From: CAYILR01 sp964364175
GTDB lineage: Bacteria; Bdellovibrionota; UBA1018
Assembly: GCA_964364175.1 (NCBI GenBank)
Contig: CAYILR010000040.1
Span: 1 to 43,308 of the forward strand
DNA length: 43,308 nucleotides
Direction of reading: 5' to 3'
Positions 29,115 to 37,090 of the stretch are shown here, piece after piece. Numbering within the stretch: position 1 is the first letter of the stretch; each line of letters starts with the position of its first letter. Position numbers and translations under genes: made by a program. The notes under the pieces were generated by a model that saw only the letters and a list, made by a program, of their open reading frames with translations, was not told the origin of the DNA and did not search any database.

Positions 29115-29764
29115 GTCCTCCAGGGCTTCGTCTGATGGTCTTCGACACGACAGACGTGAAACGTACCTTCACGCTGCCGTTCCCGGAGGCCCAACAGATC
29201 GACATCGACCTCGGGCTCAGCCACTCCTGGTTCGCTGGTGGAGCGTTGTACCGCTCGCTGCGTCGACTCGACCGCTTCCAAGGCTTCGATTCGTGGGCCA
29301 CAGCACTTGATTGGCTGAGTGCGGTGGAGTCAGAGAAGAAGATCGAACAGATCCAGTATTGGGGCCACGGCAGCCCAGGACGGGTCTGGATGAACAAGAA
29401 GGCCCTGACCGAGGGCGCCTTCCTCGGCGAGCACGCTCTCGCTCTACGGAAGCTCTCAGCGCGTTTGACGCCCGAGTCCTTGGTTTGGTTCCGTACCTGC
29501 TCGACGTTCGCCGGTAACGCCGGGCATCGTTTCGCTCAGGTCTGGTCCCAAGCCCTCGGTTGCCGGGTAGCTGCCTTCACGCATCTTGTCGGCCCGTGGC
29601 AGTCCGGGCTTCACAGCATCGTGCCTGGGGACCTACCGCACTGGCCCAACACCGAAGGCATCAAGGAAGGTACCCCAGACAAGCCGACCAAGCTCGCGTG
29701 GTCCTCGCCCTGGGTGCCTAATACGATCACTTGCCTTGGCGGCTCCGTGCCGAAGGGTTGGTGA
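29111..29764 (+). CDS. Clan-CD peptidase-like protein (DUF4347/CHAT-like), 217 aa
   Basis: Contains IQYWGHGSPG (residues 81-90) and VWFRTCSTFAG (125-135), giving a His86-Gly and Cys130 pair as in caspase-like (clan CD) proteases, then LGCRVAAFTHLVGPWQSG. The layout resembles DUF4347/CHAT-like domains, whose activity is often unknown. The gene ends the plus-strand late operon, after lysis- and fibre-type genes. It could process virion proteins or attack host proteins. Convergent with the minus-strand operon; the last 38 bases overlap the minus gene. Confidence 0.6.
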   Translation: MSPPGLRLMVFDTTDVKRTFTLPFPEAQQIDIDLGLSHSWFAGGALYRSLRRLDRFQGFDSWATALDWLSAVESEKKIEQIQYWGHGSPGRVWMNKKALTEGAFLGEHALALRKLSARLTPESLVWFRTCSTFAGNAGHRFAQVWSQALGCRVAAFTHLVGPWQSGLHSIVPGDLPHWPNTEGIKEGTPDKPTKLAWSSPWVPNTITCLGGSVPKGW

Positions 29765-30209
29765 GGCGGGCGGTTGCTCGAACCCGCTTGAGGAGACGCA
29801 TCATCTCTTTGGTGTAGAAGTCTTTGGTGCGGAACACGGTGAAGTAGGCGTTAAAGCCGGGAACGATCACCAAGACCGGCTTCGGGAGCTTCTTCCTCTT
29901 CACTCGACGTTCGATGGTCCGCTCCGACACACCTAAGATCTTCGCCAAAGATTCCTTGGTGTAGAAGGCACCGTTCACCTCTGTGATGAGGGGGACGCAG
30001 CCCTTGGCGTAGGCACGCCAACGCTGGCCGAACATCTGCCAGGTGACCGAGCGTCCGCAGCCGCACTTGCACTTCGGCGGCGTCTTGAATTGTTCTGGGT
30101 TTCGCTTCTTGCCGTGACGGCTGAAGTACCGGTTCCAGGTACCGGGCTTCTTCTTGCTCTCGGCGACCGGGTTGCCACAGCCGCACTTGCAGAGAGGGGC
30201 GTTCGTCAT
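29727..30209 (-). CDS. Zinc-knuckle and HTH DNA-binding protein, 160 aa
   Basis: Two N-terminal CKCGCG knuckles (about 7-12 and 47-52) are followed by FYTKESLAKILGVSERTIERRVKRKKLP, a helix-turn-helix of the MerR/excisionase type, then a basic tail. This is a plausible phage regulator. It is the last gene of the minus operon. The ATG at 30209 is used; GTG at 30215, directly after the previous stop, is an alternative. It could bind the repeated operators seen in the early promoters, but no link is shown. Confidence 0.75.
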   Translation of the reverse strand: MTNAPLCKCGCGNPVAESKKKPGTWNRYFSRHGKKRNPEQFKTPPKCKCGCGRSVTWQMFGQRWRAYAKGCVPLITEVNGAFYTKESLAKILGVSERTIERRVKRKKLPKPVLVIVPGFNAYFTVFRTKDFYTKEMMRLLKRVRATARLTNPSARSRQGK

Positions 30210-30215
30210 GTTCAC

Positions 30216-30497
30216 TCACTCACCAAAGAGGTAATCGTCGTACTCCTTGGGGAGCACGTTGCCCTGCTGCTTGAACTCACGCGCGATGCTGCGGTAGATG
30301 TCGCCGTCAGCAGGTCCCATGGAGTGCTTCGCGTTCTTGTAGAAGAAGCGCAGCCACTCAAGCTCGGCTGGGGCCAGGTCGAGATTGTCGAGGACCTTCA
30401 GCAACTCGTTGGTGTTGCCGAGTCGCTTGCCTTCCAGGTCCGATCCATCCTCGTTGCTCATCACAAGGTCGATGTACTGGATCACCCACTTTGTCAT
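30216..30497 (-). CDS. Hypothetical protein, 93 aa
   Basis: The start at 30497 has AAGGGAG upstream, giving MTKWVIQYIDLVMSNE. It is helical and acidic, with YRSIAREFKQQG near the end. A longer reading to 30716 lacks a ribosome site and is rejected. No family recognised. Confidence 0.65.
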   Translation of the reverse strand: MTKWVIQYIDLVMSNEDGSDLEGKRLGNTNELLKVLDNLDLAPAELEWLRFFYKNAKHSMGPADGDIYRSIAREFKQQGNVLPKEYDDYLFGE

Positions 30498-30700
30498 GAC
30501 GCGCTCCCTTGCTCCACCTTCTTTGGTGGAAAGGTCAGGTTCTCCATCAACCCGATGTTCGCTCGCAGAAAGTCGTCCCAGCACTTCGGGCAACACGGCT
30601 CTCCCGAGGAGAGGATCGGCGCTGGGTGCTCGTCGTGCGGGCCATAGGCGCACTCGTGGCCGCATCGCTGACACTTGTGTGGCTGTGAATAAAGATACAT
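30494..30700 (-). CDS. Small zinc-ribbon protein, 68 aa
   Basis: Starts MYLYSQPHKCQRCGHEC; CQRC (10-13), a later CCPKC, and the histidine-rich middle could bind zinc. It overlaps the next gene by 4 bases (ATGA). A longer version to 30853 is rejected because it would overlap the upstream gene entirely. Function unknown. Confidence 0.65.
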   Translation of the reverse strand: MYLYSQPHKCQRCGHECAYGPHDEHPAPILSSGEPCCPKCWDDFLRANIGLMENLTFPPKKVEQGSAS

Positions 30701-30702
30701 AG

Positions 30703-31038
30703 CTACGTGCCGACACCTTTCTCGCAGGCGTTCGCCACCGTCGACAGAGCCCGGATGGTCTGGGCCATCTTCAGCCGCAGGTGGTCCTTGAGCGGGCGCA
30801 TCGGTTCGTCCTTGGCGTCGTCCCACGGGATGCCGTTGTCCTGGTCGTCCCAAAGGTTCTGGCCCAAGAACTCGATGCCCTCGTAGTTGCCGTCGGTGCG
30901 GTACGTGAGGGTGGCGAGGGCCAGAAGGTTGTGCTCATCACTGCTGGGCTCGTGAAATCCACACAACTCGCTGTATACGAGATTGTTGATGTCGGCGACC
31001 ACTTCGGCGGGTGTTGGTTCTTTCTTGTCGTCGTTCAT
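30703..31038 (-). CDS. Hypothetical protein, 111 aa
   Basis: ATG at 31038 has AAAGGG upstream. Acidic N-terminus MNDDKKEPTPAEVVAD, with LLALATLTYRTDG in the middle. Soluble and mostly helical. Not recognised. The 83 bases upstream, to 31122, hold no clear promoter or gene. Confidence 0.65.
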   Translation of the reverse strand: MNDDKKEPTPAEVVADINNLVYSELCGFHEPSSDEHNLLALATLTYRTDGNYEGIEFLGQNLWDDQDNGIPWDDAKDEPMRPLKDHLRLKMAQTIRALSTVANACEKGVGT

Positions 31039-31121
31039 GATGGCCCTTTCAAGAATCGAGGTTTCTACGGAGAGATTTAAGCAACTATGCGTACTTGTAG
31101 TGGGGCACAGTACATCGTCGA

Positions 31122-32267
31122 CTACGACAGTGCTTCACGATAGAGCTTCACGACAAGCGCCTCCACAGCCTCAGAGTTAGGGCGGTGTGGTACGACGTAC
31201 TTCTTCGTGTTGTAGATTTCGGTCAGAGCTTTGTCCTCCGTCTCAGCAAACTCAAGAACCTGCTCATAGGTCCAAGCACCGTTCCGGATGGCCAGGATTT
31301 CCTCCGCGTCAATACCACCTCGCCAGACGTTGACCTTGCCTGTGGTGAGAATCTCGCGGCACATCTTCAAAAGTCGGTAGAGGTGGCCCGCGTGTTTTGA
31401 GTCGTATCCATGCTTCGCTTCAAGAGCAGCACGGGCAGGGTTCCGGGTCTTCCGCCAATTCTCGTAGTTGTCCCACTCTGCTTTCTTGCCTTTGTATGAG
31501 CGCTCTCGTTCCATGACAGCGAGAAGGTTGTCATCGATCCCCACGGTCCGGGCGGCAGCGCGGTATCGAGTAGTTGCTTCGTCCTCCTTCGCGTTCGCGA
31601 TCATCGTTGTCATGGTTTCACGGAACTGGGCCATGATGTTGAGCCGGTCGGACTCGTCTGGGACCTTCGACAGGTCCATCTCCCAGGAGTCCAACTGCTT
31701 GGTGACCATTGATTCGGCAGCAGCAAGCTGGTCCTGCGGGATGAGCGTGGTCTCCGGTAGATCGAACTCTGCCCTCGTTGGCTTGTGGGACGGGGGCTGC
31801 AACAAGTGTCGCCGATGTAGTTGAATCCTTTTCAGTTGCGAAATTGCGTAGCCTGAGAAGCGGAACTTAGCTGCCGCTGAAATGAACAAGTCACGGCTTG
31901 CTCGTAGCAACCGACCTGCCTCGGTGGCATGAAGGACGTCCTCGTCACGACAGAACAAGACGTCCAGGCAGTTTGGGTTACAGTCGAGTGCCAGCTTCAC
32001 GAGCTTACGCATCTCGTAGATGGTGCCCTCCAGCTTGGTCTCTTTGACGACCTCCACTTCTTCGGGAGAGAGAAGGGCGCGGATGCGCGGGTCCTCGAAA
32101 TGAGTCTGCTTGTCAGCTTGCTCGAAGGTCTGAAGGCCGATGATCCATTCTGCTGGCGGGATGGCCACGCCCTTGACGTCGAGGTCCGAGGTCGGCGTGT
32201 GGATGCCATAGGCCCGGCTGCCGGCACGGGTGAGCAGGATAGTGCGGTCAAACAAATCGAAGTTCAT
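31122..32267 (-). CDS. Nucleotidyltransferase of RlaP/COG3541 type, 381 aa
   Basis: The N-terminus has GSRAYGIHTPTSDLDVKGV (residues 16-34): the GS, then Asp28 and Asp30, that form the Pol-beta-type nucleotidyltransferase active site. The 381-residue length suits the COG3541 (RlaP) group, often near RNA ligase genes in bacteria and phages. It may edit or extend RNA ends. The start at 32267 directly follows the previous stop (TGA-T-ATG); a longer start at 32339 would overlap the upstream gene. The target RNA is unknown. Confidence 0.75.
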   Translation of the reverse strand: MNFDLFDRTILLTRAGSRAYGIHTPTSDLDVKGVAIPPAEWIIGLQTFEQADKQTHFEDPRIRALLSPEEVEVVKETKLEGTIYEMRKLVKLALDCNPNCLDVLFCRDEDVLHATEAGRLLRASRDLFISAAAKFRFSGYAISQLKRIQLHRRHLLQPPSHKPTRAEFDLPETTLIPQDQLAAAESMVTKQLDSWEMDLSKVPDESDRLNIMAQFRETMTTMIANAKEDEATTRYRAAARTVGIDDNLLAVMERERSYKGKKAEWDNYENWRKTRNPARAALEAKHGYDSKHAGHLYRLLKMCREILTTGKVNVWRGGIDAEEILAIRNGAWTYEQVLEFAETEDKALTEIYNTKKYVVPHRPNSEAVEALVVKLYREALS

Positions 32268-32268
32268 A

Positions 32269-32529
32269 TCAAACACGTCCCAGTGAGCCGCCGCAGATGC
32301 AGCAGTGCCGATGGTCGTATGGTTCACCTGGTTCGTCAATGAACACTCGGTGCTTGCAGGACTCTCGAAGCTTCATGAGCTTCTTCTCGGCGCGCTCGCC
32401 GGCAGCCATGGCGTACAGGAGCGTCTTGGCCAAGCCTTTGGTCTTGCTCTCTTGCTTCAAGAGCGTGCGCACGGGCTCGACCTTGCTCTGGTCGCCATTC
32501 GGATTCTGGTAGCCGACGATCTTGCTCAT
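32269..32529 (-). CDS. Small zinc-ribbon protein, 86 aa
   Basis: A basic helical N-terminus (SKVEPVRTLLKQESKTKGLAK) leads to CKHR ... HCCICGGSL at the end, a zinc ribbon. Begins MSKIVGYQ at 32529. Next to the nucleotidyltransferase and likely co-transcribed. Function unknown. Confidence 0.65.
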   Translation of the reverse strand: MSKIVGYQNPNGDQSKVEPVRTLLKQESKTKGLAKTLLYAMAAGERAEKKLMKLRESCKHRVFIDEPGEPYDHRHCCICGGSLGRV

Positions 32530-32538
32530 GTTGACCTG

Positions 32539-32763
32539 TTATCGTGGTGTGATTGGGGTTCCGTGATATGCGGGCTTGGTCTCGCACTTCGGGCAGTACG
32601 GCACGATCTCGGTCTCCGTGCTGCCAGAGCCCGCGCACATTTCCGGGTGTTCCCAGATCGAATGCACGACCTGGGCACCCAGGATGTCGCTGCCGCACGC
32701 CTTACAATTCCAGGAGCCGTCGGGCTGCTGGTCGCACTTGGTGGGGACGTCTTCGTGCCTCAC
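32539..32763 (-). CDS. Small zinc-binding protein, 74 aa
   Basis: GTG start at 32763 overlaps the stop of the gene before it (GTGA), giving MRHEDVPTKCDQQPDG. CKAC (20-23) and a C-terminal CPKC form a ribbon pair. A longer reading to 32811 runs through the upstream gene and is rejected. Confidence 0.6.
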   Translation of the reverse strand: MRHEDVPTKCDQQPDGSWNCKACGSDILGAQVVHSIWEHPEMCAGSGSTETEIVPYCPKCETKPAYHGTPITPR

Positions 32764-32891
32764 TTTGAAGCCTCCACCTTCTCGGACCTGCGCTTGCGCT
32801 TGCGCGCCCACCGCTTTGCCTTTGGCGACTTGGCGTCCAGCTTGCCACCTGGCTTCGTGAGGTTGGCGCGCTTTTGTTCGTTGCTGGTCAC
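32760..32891 (-). CDS. Very small, strongly basic protein, 43 aa
   Basis: GTG at 32891, GTGA overlap with the previous stop, and a GTGA overlap with the next start. The product is MTSNEQKRANLTKP then many Lys/Arg (KRWARKRKRRSEK). The net charge is very high. The double coupling is the main reason to call it. Nucleic-acid or ribosome binding is plausible. Confidence 0.55.
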   Translation of the reverse strand: MTSNEQKRANLTKPGGKLDAKSPKAKRWARKRKRRSEKVEASK

Positions 32892-33313
32892 TTCATCTGC
32901 CTGATCTGCGTGGCCTTCTCACGGAAGCTGTAGGCGATGGCCTCGTCACGACGACGCCCTTCGTAGGTGCCTTCGTGGATGTGCTCCCCGGTCGACTTCG
33001 CCGAGTTCTCGTAGCCCTGGGCGTGCTCCTCCAGGTGCTTGGCTGCTTCCTCGAAAGCGCTGGCGCGACCAAGCGCGCGGGGGTCCTGGAAGTCGCCGTC
33101 GTAGGGGTTCAGGGCGATGGGGGTCATCGACTCGACGTCGTCCCAGTGCTTGGCCGAGAAGACGCCTCCCTCGTCGCTGGAGGTCCAGTTGGCCGGGGCG
33201 AGCCAGCGTTCACCGCTGTGGAGGCTCCCGACAGAGGCAACCGAGGCGCCCCCGCTCTTCCAGCGAACGAGGTAGACCCCGTGCTCCAGATTGGCAACGT
33301 CGGCTTGGTTCAC
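32888..33313 (-). CDS. Hypothetical protein, 141 aa
   Basis: GTG start at 33313 in a GTGA overlap. Beta-rich N-terminal part (GVYLVRWKSGGASVASVG), then a long charged helix ending RDEAIAYSFREKATQIRQMK. No zinc site. Not recognised. Confidence 0.65.
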   Translation of the reverse strand: MNQADVANLEHGVYLVRWKSGGASVASVGSLHSGERWLAPANWTSSDEGGVFSAKHWDDVESMTPIALNPYDGDFQDPRALGRASAFEEAAKHLEEHAQGYENSAKSTGEHIHEGTYEGRRRDEAIAYSFREKATQIRQMK

Positions 33314-33516
33314 TTGAGCTTACCGTTCTTGAGCAAGACGGCTTGTGACGCTTCGGAGAGCCAGAGCTTCACGTCACGGCCGTTGGTGTCCATCGTGACC
33401 GCGAACGACGTCTTCGCCGCTCTCAAGTCTTGGAGGAGGTCGTCAACTTGCTCGGATTTCACCATGTAGAGGAATGGGAAAGCTGCTGGGAGGTGTTGAT
33501 CGTAGACGGAACTCAT
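33310..33516 (-). CDS. Small protein, 68 aa
   Basis: ATG at 33516 overlaps the previous stop (ATGA). Product begins MSSVYDQHLPAAFPFLY; the middle MVKSEQVDDLLQDLRAAKT is helical. The long version to 33636 is rejected. Function unknown. Confidence 0.6.
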   Translation of the reverse strand: MSSVYDQHLPAAFPFLYMVKSEQVDDLLQDLRAAKTSFAVTMDTNGRDVKLWLSEASQAVLLKNGKLK

Positions 33517-33899
33517 GGAAGCTGCCCCGTCTTGACAAAGTGTTGGAGGGCCGGAAGCAGGGCTTTCACCTGGGCCTGGGTGAGGTGCATCCGGGTCGAC
33601 AACTGGACCTCGTCGGGCAGGGGGAACGCGACCCAACCCTCGATGGGGTCATTCGGGTTGAAGAGGTCTTTCCGGCCCATCTTCACGGCGTCGCTCGCCA
33701 TTATCTGCGGATTCGGGTCGTCGACCCCGAGCCAGATGGCGTCCTCGGTGGCCAACGACGACTTCTGCAACGAGCAAGGCACGCCGTAGCGGTCCACGAA
33801 CTTGTCGATCCGGAAGCCGCGCTCGGTGACGGACTTGCCCTCGGTGACAGGCTGGTCGTTCTGGATCTTGACGACCACGGCCTTCTTTTTCATCTTCAT
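33513..33899 (-). CDS. Hypothetical protein, 128 aa
   Basis: Begins MKMKKKAVVVKIQND at 33899, with AAGGAA upstream and an ATGA overlap with the DHH-like gene. Alpha/beta, with DRYGVPCSLQKSSLATEDAIWLGVDDPNP in the middle. Not recognised. Confidence 0.65.
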   Translation of the reverse strand: MKMKKKAVVVKIQNDQPVTEGKSVTERGFRIDKFVDRYGVPCSLQKSSLATEDAIWLGVDDPNPQIMASDAVKMGRKDLFNPNDPIEGWVAFPLPDEVQLSTRMHLTQAQVKALLPALQHFVKTGQLP

Positions 33900-34903
33900 C
33901 GTGGTTCCTTGGTGACAGTTGTGCCTTCCATGACCTTGAGTACGATGGCCTGAACGTCCTTTGGAGGCAAGAGAGATCCGTTCCTTGGTCCTCCGCCGAT
34001 GAGGTCCGAACCGCCCCAGCCTTGCGTCGTCGACCATGGCTGCCCAAGCGCCATGTACTTGAACGCTTCTTCCTTGTTCAGCGCGTCGTAGATGGCGAGG
34101 AGGGGGAAGAAGCTGAAGGGGGCGAGGCTGCCAATCTTGTAGTCCCAACGGTTGCCGTTAGTCGTGAGTGGTCCAGCGTTGTGGTGCTTCACCGAGACGA
34201 AGGATCGAATCCCGGCGCGCGCCATTGTCTGCCGCGCCAACAGCCCTTGCTGTTCGTCGATCATCAAGAAGCCGTCGAGTCCGTGCCTCGTGCTGTTGCT
34301 GAGAAACGGTGTGAAGACGAATTCGGACTGTGGACGTTCGACTTTTCCAGCCAGCCCCATGAGGTACTCGTCGATCCGCTTCCACACAGCCTCGATGATG
34401 GACCTCATGATGTTCTCGTCTATGGTTGAGACCTTGGCTGCCGCGTTCTCATAGGGCGCGAAGATCCAGTGCAACGTCTCCCGCAGGTCTGACGACTCAG
34501 CGAATGGGTAGCTACCCCCGGTTGCGTCGAGGGTATCTTCCGCCCACACCAAGCGGTTGAGCAAGGGCTCGCTGGTGCGGACGACGCGATGCGGGTGCTG
34601 CAAGAGCCACGTAGCCAGGCACACGTCCTGATCACAGTCGTTCACGAAGACCTGGGCGTTGTCGATGCAATCGGCCAGCCCGAGCTTGAGGGCCATCATC
34701 ACTTGGCCTGACGTGCTGCGCATCGACAACCGGTCCCCGCCGGTGTGGTGGTCGAAGTTGATGAGGTAGCCGCCGCTTTTGGTGAAGTGCCGGAACGGTG
34801 GCTCGTGCAAAAAGCCATCGAGCGTGATGCTGCGGTCGTCTGGATACGCCGTGAGGAATGCCTCCTTCGTCATCGTCTTTCTAGGCAGGATATTGAGCTT
34901 CAT
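33896..34903 (-). CDS. DHH-like phosphoesterase-type protein, 335 aa
   Basis: Contains LINFDHHTGGDRLS (Asp51, His52, His53) and VFVNDCDQDVCLATW (about 86-100), which resemble the metal-binding DHH motif and the second acidic motif of the DHH phosphoesterase superfamily (RecJ, nanoRNase, cyclic dinucleotide phosphodiesterase). The typical C-terminal DHHA1 GGGH motif is not obvious, so the exact activity is unclear. If active it might break down nucleotides, including defence signals; that is inference. ATG at 34903 has GAGGTG 5-6 bases upstream; GTG at 34906 is an alternative. Next to the AcrVA2-like gene. Confidence 0.6.
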   Translation of the reverse strand: MKLNILPRKTMTKEAFLTAYPDDRSITLDGFLHEPPFRHFTKSGGYLINFDHHTGGDRLSMRSTSGQVMMALKLGLADCIDNAQVFVNDCDQDVCLATWLLQHPHRVVRTSEPLLNRLVWAEDTLDATGGSYPFAESSDLRETLHWIFAPYENAAAKVSTIDENIMRSIIEAVWKRIDEYLMGLAGKVERPQSEFVFTPFLSNSTRHGLDGFLMIDEQQGLLARQTMARAGIRSFVSVKHHNAGPLTTNGNRWDYKIGSLAPFSFFPLLAIYDALNKEEAFKYMALGQPWSTTQGWGGSDLIGGGPRNGSLLPPKDVQAIVLKVMEGTTVTKEPR

Positions 34904-36072
34904 CACAGCACCTCATGGACTTGGGAAGGCGCAGGTTCTACATCATCGGGTCCGCGCCAGTACGGATCTTTCTGCTTCCAAATGGTTTCTGCACGGCCAG
35001 CGCCACGGTAGTACCGCTGCCAATGAGCGGGCACCAAGGTCCGGACCATGAGAGCTTGCTTCGCTTCTCCTCGGGACCGGGGCAGGCGCTCGTCCACGAC
35101 GACCCTACGACCCACCACGATGCGCGGGCGCTTTGGAGTGGACCTGTACTGATCCAGGATTCGATCGCGCTTCTTGGAGTCCTTGGGCGCGTTCTGCATC
35201 CGGCGCCAGAGGGCGGCTGCCTCCGTACTTGCTTCGACGTGCTCCAAGTCCTTGAAGTCGGGACGGGTCACGTAGAACATCAGGTTCATGGCCCACTTGA
35301 AGGAAGCCTCCCAAGTCTCGATGATCTCTTCGAGATCGGAGTCTTTCATCCCCTGCCGGAGGCACCACTCCGGCCCCTTGGACCGGACCATGTCAAACAG
35401 GCCGGAGATTGCTTCGGTCACCGGCTTCTCCCCATCGGAGAAGTCCAGGTAGAAGTGCGAAAGTGCGTCATCCCAATCAGGTGTCGTGTCGCTGTTGCGG
35501 TCACCACAAAGGAGCACGCGCCAGCCGGGCCTCCCCTCTACATCATCGGTGGAAATATACATGCCGTACAATGGATGAGCGCCGGTCTGTTCGTTGTGGA
35601 CAGCGAAGCCAAGCTCGGGGCTCACGGCGATGTAGAGAGAAGGGTAGGGCAGCACCATGTCCGAGCACTTGAGGCCACGAAGCTCGGTCGCCAGCAACAG
35701 GCGAGAGAGCGCTTCGGTGGGGACGTAGGTCTGGCGGCCATTGAGATCGTAGCGAGCCGAGTGCCAGCCCACGATCGACTGCGTCAGCAGTTCACTCTCG
35801 AAGGCCACCCGTATCGGCGCTCCCTCAGGTTGCTTGTTCGCCAGCCACTTGATGAACCCAGCAACGTAGGAGAATTCCTCCGTCTTCATCACCAGTCCAA
35901 ACGGCTGGTCTGCTACCGGCCGGAGGTGCTCGCGGATGACGTCGAGCGCGGCCAATGGTCTTTCCTCAACAGCGGTCACCATTGCGTCGGTGAAGCCCTT
36001 GTCAACCAAGAGCTTCTTCGCCCAAGTCGCGTGCTTGGAGTTACGCTCGAAGTGGGTTTCCGCGAATTTCAC
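34903..36072 (-). CDS. AcrVA2-family-like protein (anti-CRISPR candidate), 389 aa
   Basis: The start is GTG at 36072, with GAGG 6 bases upstream and a promoter just before it; an earlier TTG lies within the -10 box and is rejected. The middle (LPYPSLYIAVSPELGFAVHN, then a WRVLLCGDRNSD region and a late WAMNLMFYVTRPDF) and the end AHWQRYYRGAGRAETIWKQ parallel AcrVA2, whose C-terminus has a HWHGYWQGTG-type sequence. AcrVA2 blocks Cas12a production by acting on the nascent Cas12a chain and its mRNA. The match is from memory and is structural in pattern, with modest identity. It overlaps the DHH-like gene by one base. A similar-length plus-strand reading of the same region is a shadow. Confidence 0.6.
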   Translation of the reverse strand: MKFAETHFERNSKHATWAKKLLVDKGFTDAMVTAVEERPLAALDVIREHLRPVADQPFGLVMKTEEFSYVAGFIKWLANKQPEGAPIRVAFESELLTQSIVGWHSARYDLNGRQTYVPTEALSRLLLATELRGLKCSDMVLPYPSLYIAVSPELGFAVHNEQTGAHPLYGMYISTDDVEGRPGWRVLLCGDRNSDTTPDWDDALSHFYLDFSDGEKPVTEAISGLFDMVRSKGPEWCLRQGMKDSDLEEIIETWEASFKWAMNLMFYVTRPDFKDLEHVEASTEAAALWRRMQNAPKDSKKRDRILDQYRSTPKRPRIVVGRRVVVDERLPRSRGEAKQALMVRTLVPAHWQRYYRGAGRAETIWKQKDPYWRGPDDVEPAPSQVHEVL

Positions 36073-36088
36073 GTCGGGCCTCAGAGCC

Positions 36089-36116
36089 AGAATAGACAAT
36101 CTGCCTGATCTGTCAA
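36089..36116 (-). promoter_or_regulatory. Sigma-70-like early promoter for the AcrVA2-like operon
   Basis: On the minus strand TTGACA (36116-36111), 16 bp, then TATTCT (36094-36089). It follows the stop of the preceding gene directly (36118), so read-through plus new initiation is likely. The -35 is within GCTTGACAGATCAGGC, a weak version of the operator found at other promoters. Confidence 0.65.
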
Positions 36117-36117
36117 G

Positions 36118-36327
36118 CTACTTGGACACCATCGGTTGAAAGTGCTCGCACTTGCATCGGTCGAACCCGATAGACTCACAGCAAGGGCCGCTGTGCTCTT
36201 GGCGCACGAACCATCGACCACCGAACGGTTCTGGTGGAGCGTCCTTGTGCGTGCGCCATGCGTGCGCCGTGTGAAGATGGCCGCACCTGCACCTGGCTGG
36301 CTTCCTCCTTGTGGCCTTGTCGGTCAC
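36118..36327 (-). CDS. Small cysteine/histidine-rich protein, 69 aa
   Basis: GTG start at 36327 overlaps the previous stop. CRCGHLHTAH and CCESIGFDRCKCEHF supply many zinc ligands, probably two sites. Its stop lies a single base before the -35 of the next promoter. Not recognised. Confidence 0.6.
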   Translation of the reverse strand: MTDKATRRKPARCRCGHLHTAHAWRTHKDAPPEPFGGRWFVRQEHSGPCCESIGFDRCKCEHFQPMVSK

Positions 36328-36566
36328 GACGTCAGCTTCTTGCCGGCGCGCTTGAGGGCGCCTTCGAGGACTTGGAGCCGACGGAGCATCTTCGGGACCT
36401 CGGTGCGCATACGGGCGATGCGCGCTCGCTCCTGCTCACCGTCGCTCGGACTCAGGGAGCCCGTCATGTCGTTGGCGAGGTCGAGCACACGGTCCATGTC
36501 GAGCAAGATCGTCGAGACGGCCGGGTTGTCGATGAAGGGTCTGCCCTTGGGGTTGCCGCGTCTCAT
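36324..36566 (-). CDS. Small helical protein, 80 aa
   Basis: Begins MRRGNPKGRPFIDNP at 36566; the rest is helical (ARIARMRTEVPKMLRRLQVLEGALKRAG). ATGA overlap upstream. It could be coiled coil and nucleic-acid-binding; not recognised. Confidence 0.65.
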   Translation of the reverse strand: MRRGNPKGRPFIDNPAVSTILLDMDRVLDLANDMTGSLSPSDGEQERARIARMRTEVPKMLRRLQVLEGALKRAGKKLTS

Positions 36567-37081
36567 GTGCCGTCCTTTCGGAAGTCGCCGTTCTCGCCGA
36601 TGTTCTCGACCAACTCACGCACGGAGGTCAAGCCCGTCATGCGGCCATCTTTGAACTGCGAGAGCAGTAGCGTGTACGTCGAGCCTTGGACGTCGAACTG
36701 CACCTCGAAGGTGTCGACGAGCTTGGTGTCATCGTTGTGGACGTGGAGCAACACTCGGTTGTCTGAGGCTACGGTGATGACCTTGCCATCCTTCTTGACG
36801 ACGTCGATGGTGTGAGAGACCTTGGCCATTGGTACCTCGAAGTAACTGTCGTGGCCTGCCGCGCGTGCAGCCGCTGTATGACGCTTTGTATCGATGTCCC
36901 GGACTGCTGCGCCACCCTCTACAGGACTCGACTTGCGGATGGGTCCGAGCGTCGGGTGGTTGTAGGAGTCGCCAAGCTCCACGGGTACGAAGCGGTCCGG
37001 ATCGACGTGCGGGTACGCCTCACGCGCGGCTTCAAGGGTCTTGAAGGTGTCGACGTGGTAGGGATGCTTGAAGCCGCGCAC
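36563..37081 (-). CDS. Hypothetical protein, 172 aa
   Basis: GTG at 37081, GGGAG upstream. N-terminal part FKHPYHVDTFKTLEAAREAYP, C-terminal beta part VDVVKKDGKVITVASDNRVLLHV. An internal ATG (MAKVSHTID) might mark a second start, but the frame upstream also looks coding. Function unknown. Confidence 0.6.
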   Translation of the reverse strand: MRGFKHPYHVDTFKTLEAAREAYPHVDPDRFVPVELGDSYNHPTLGPIRKSSPVEGGAAVRDIDTKRHTAAARAAGHDSYFEVPMAKVSHTIDVVKKDGKVITVASDNRVLLHVHNDDTKLVDTFEVQFDVQGSTYTLLLSQFKDGRMTGLTSVRELVENIGENGDFRKDGT

Positions 37082-37090
37082 AGGTTCTCC

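Noticed and set aside
34915..36108. A long open reading frame of 397 codons on the plus strand opposite the AcrVA2-like gene
   Set aside because: It is antisense to a gene that has a promoter, ribosome site and coupled neighbours. Its product is low in recognisable motifs and codon use fits the minus strand.
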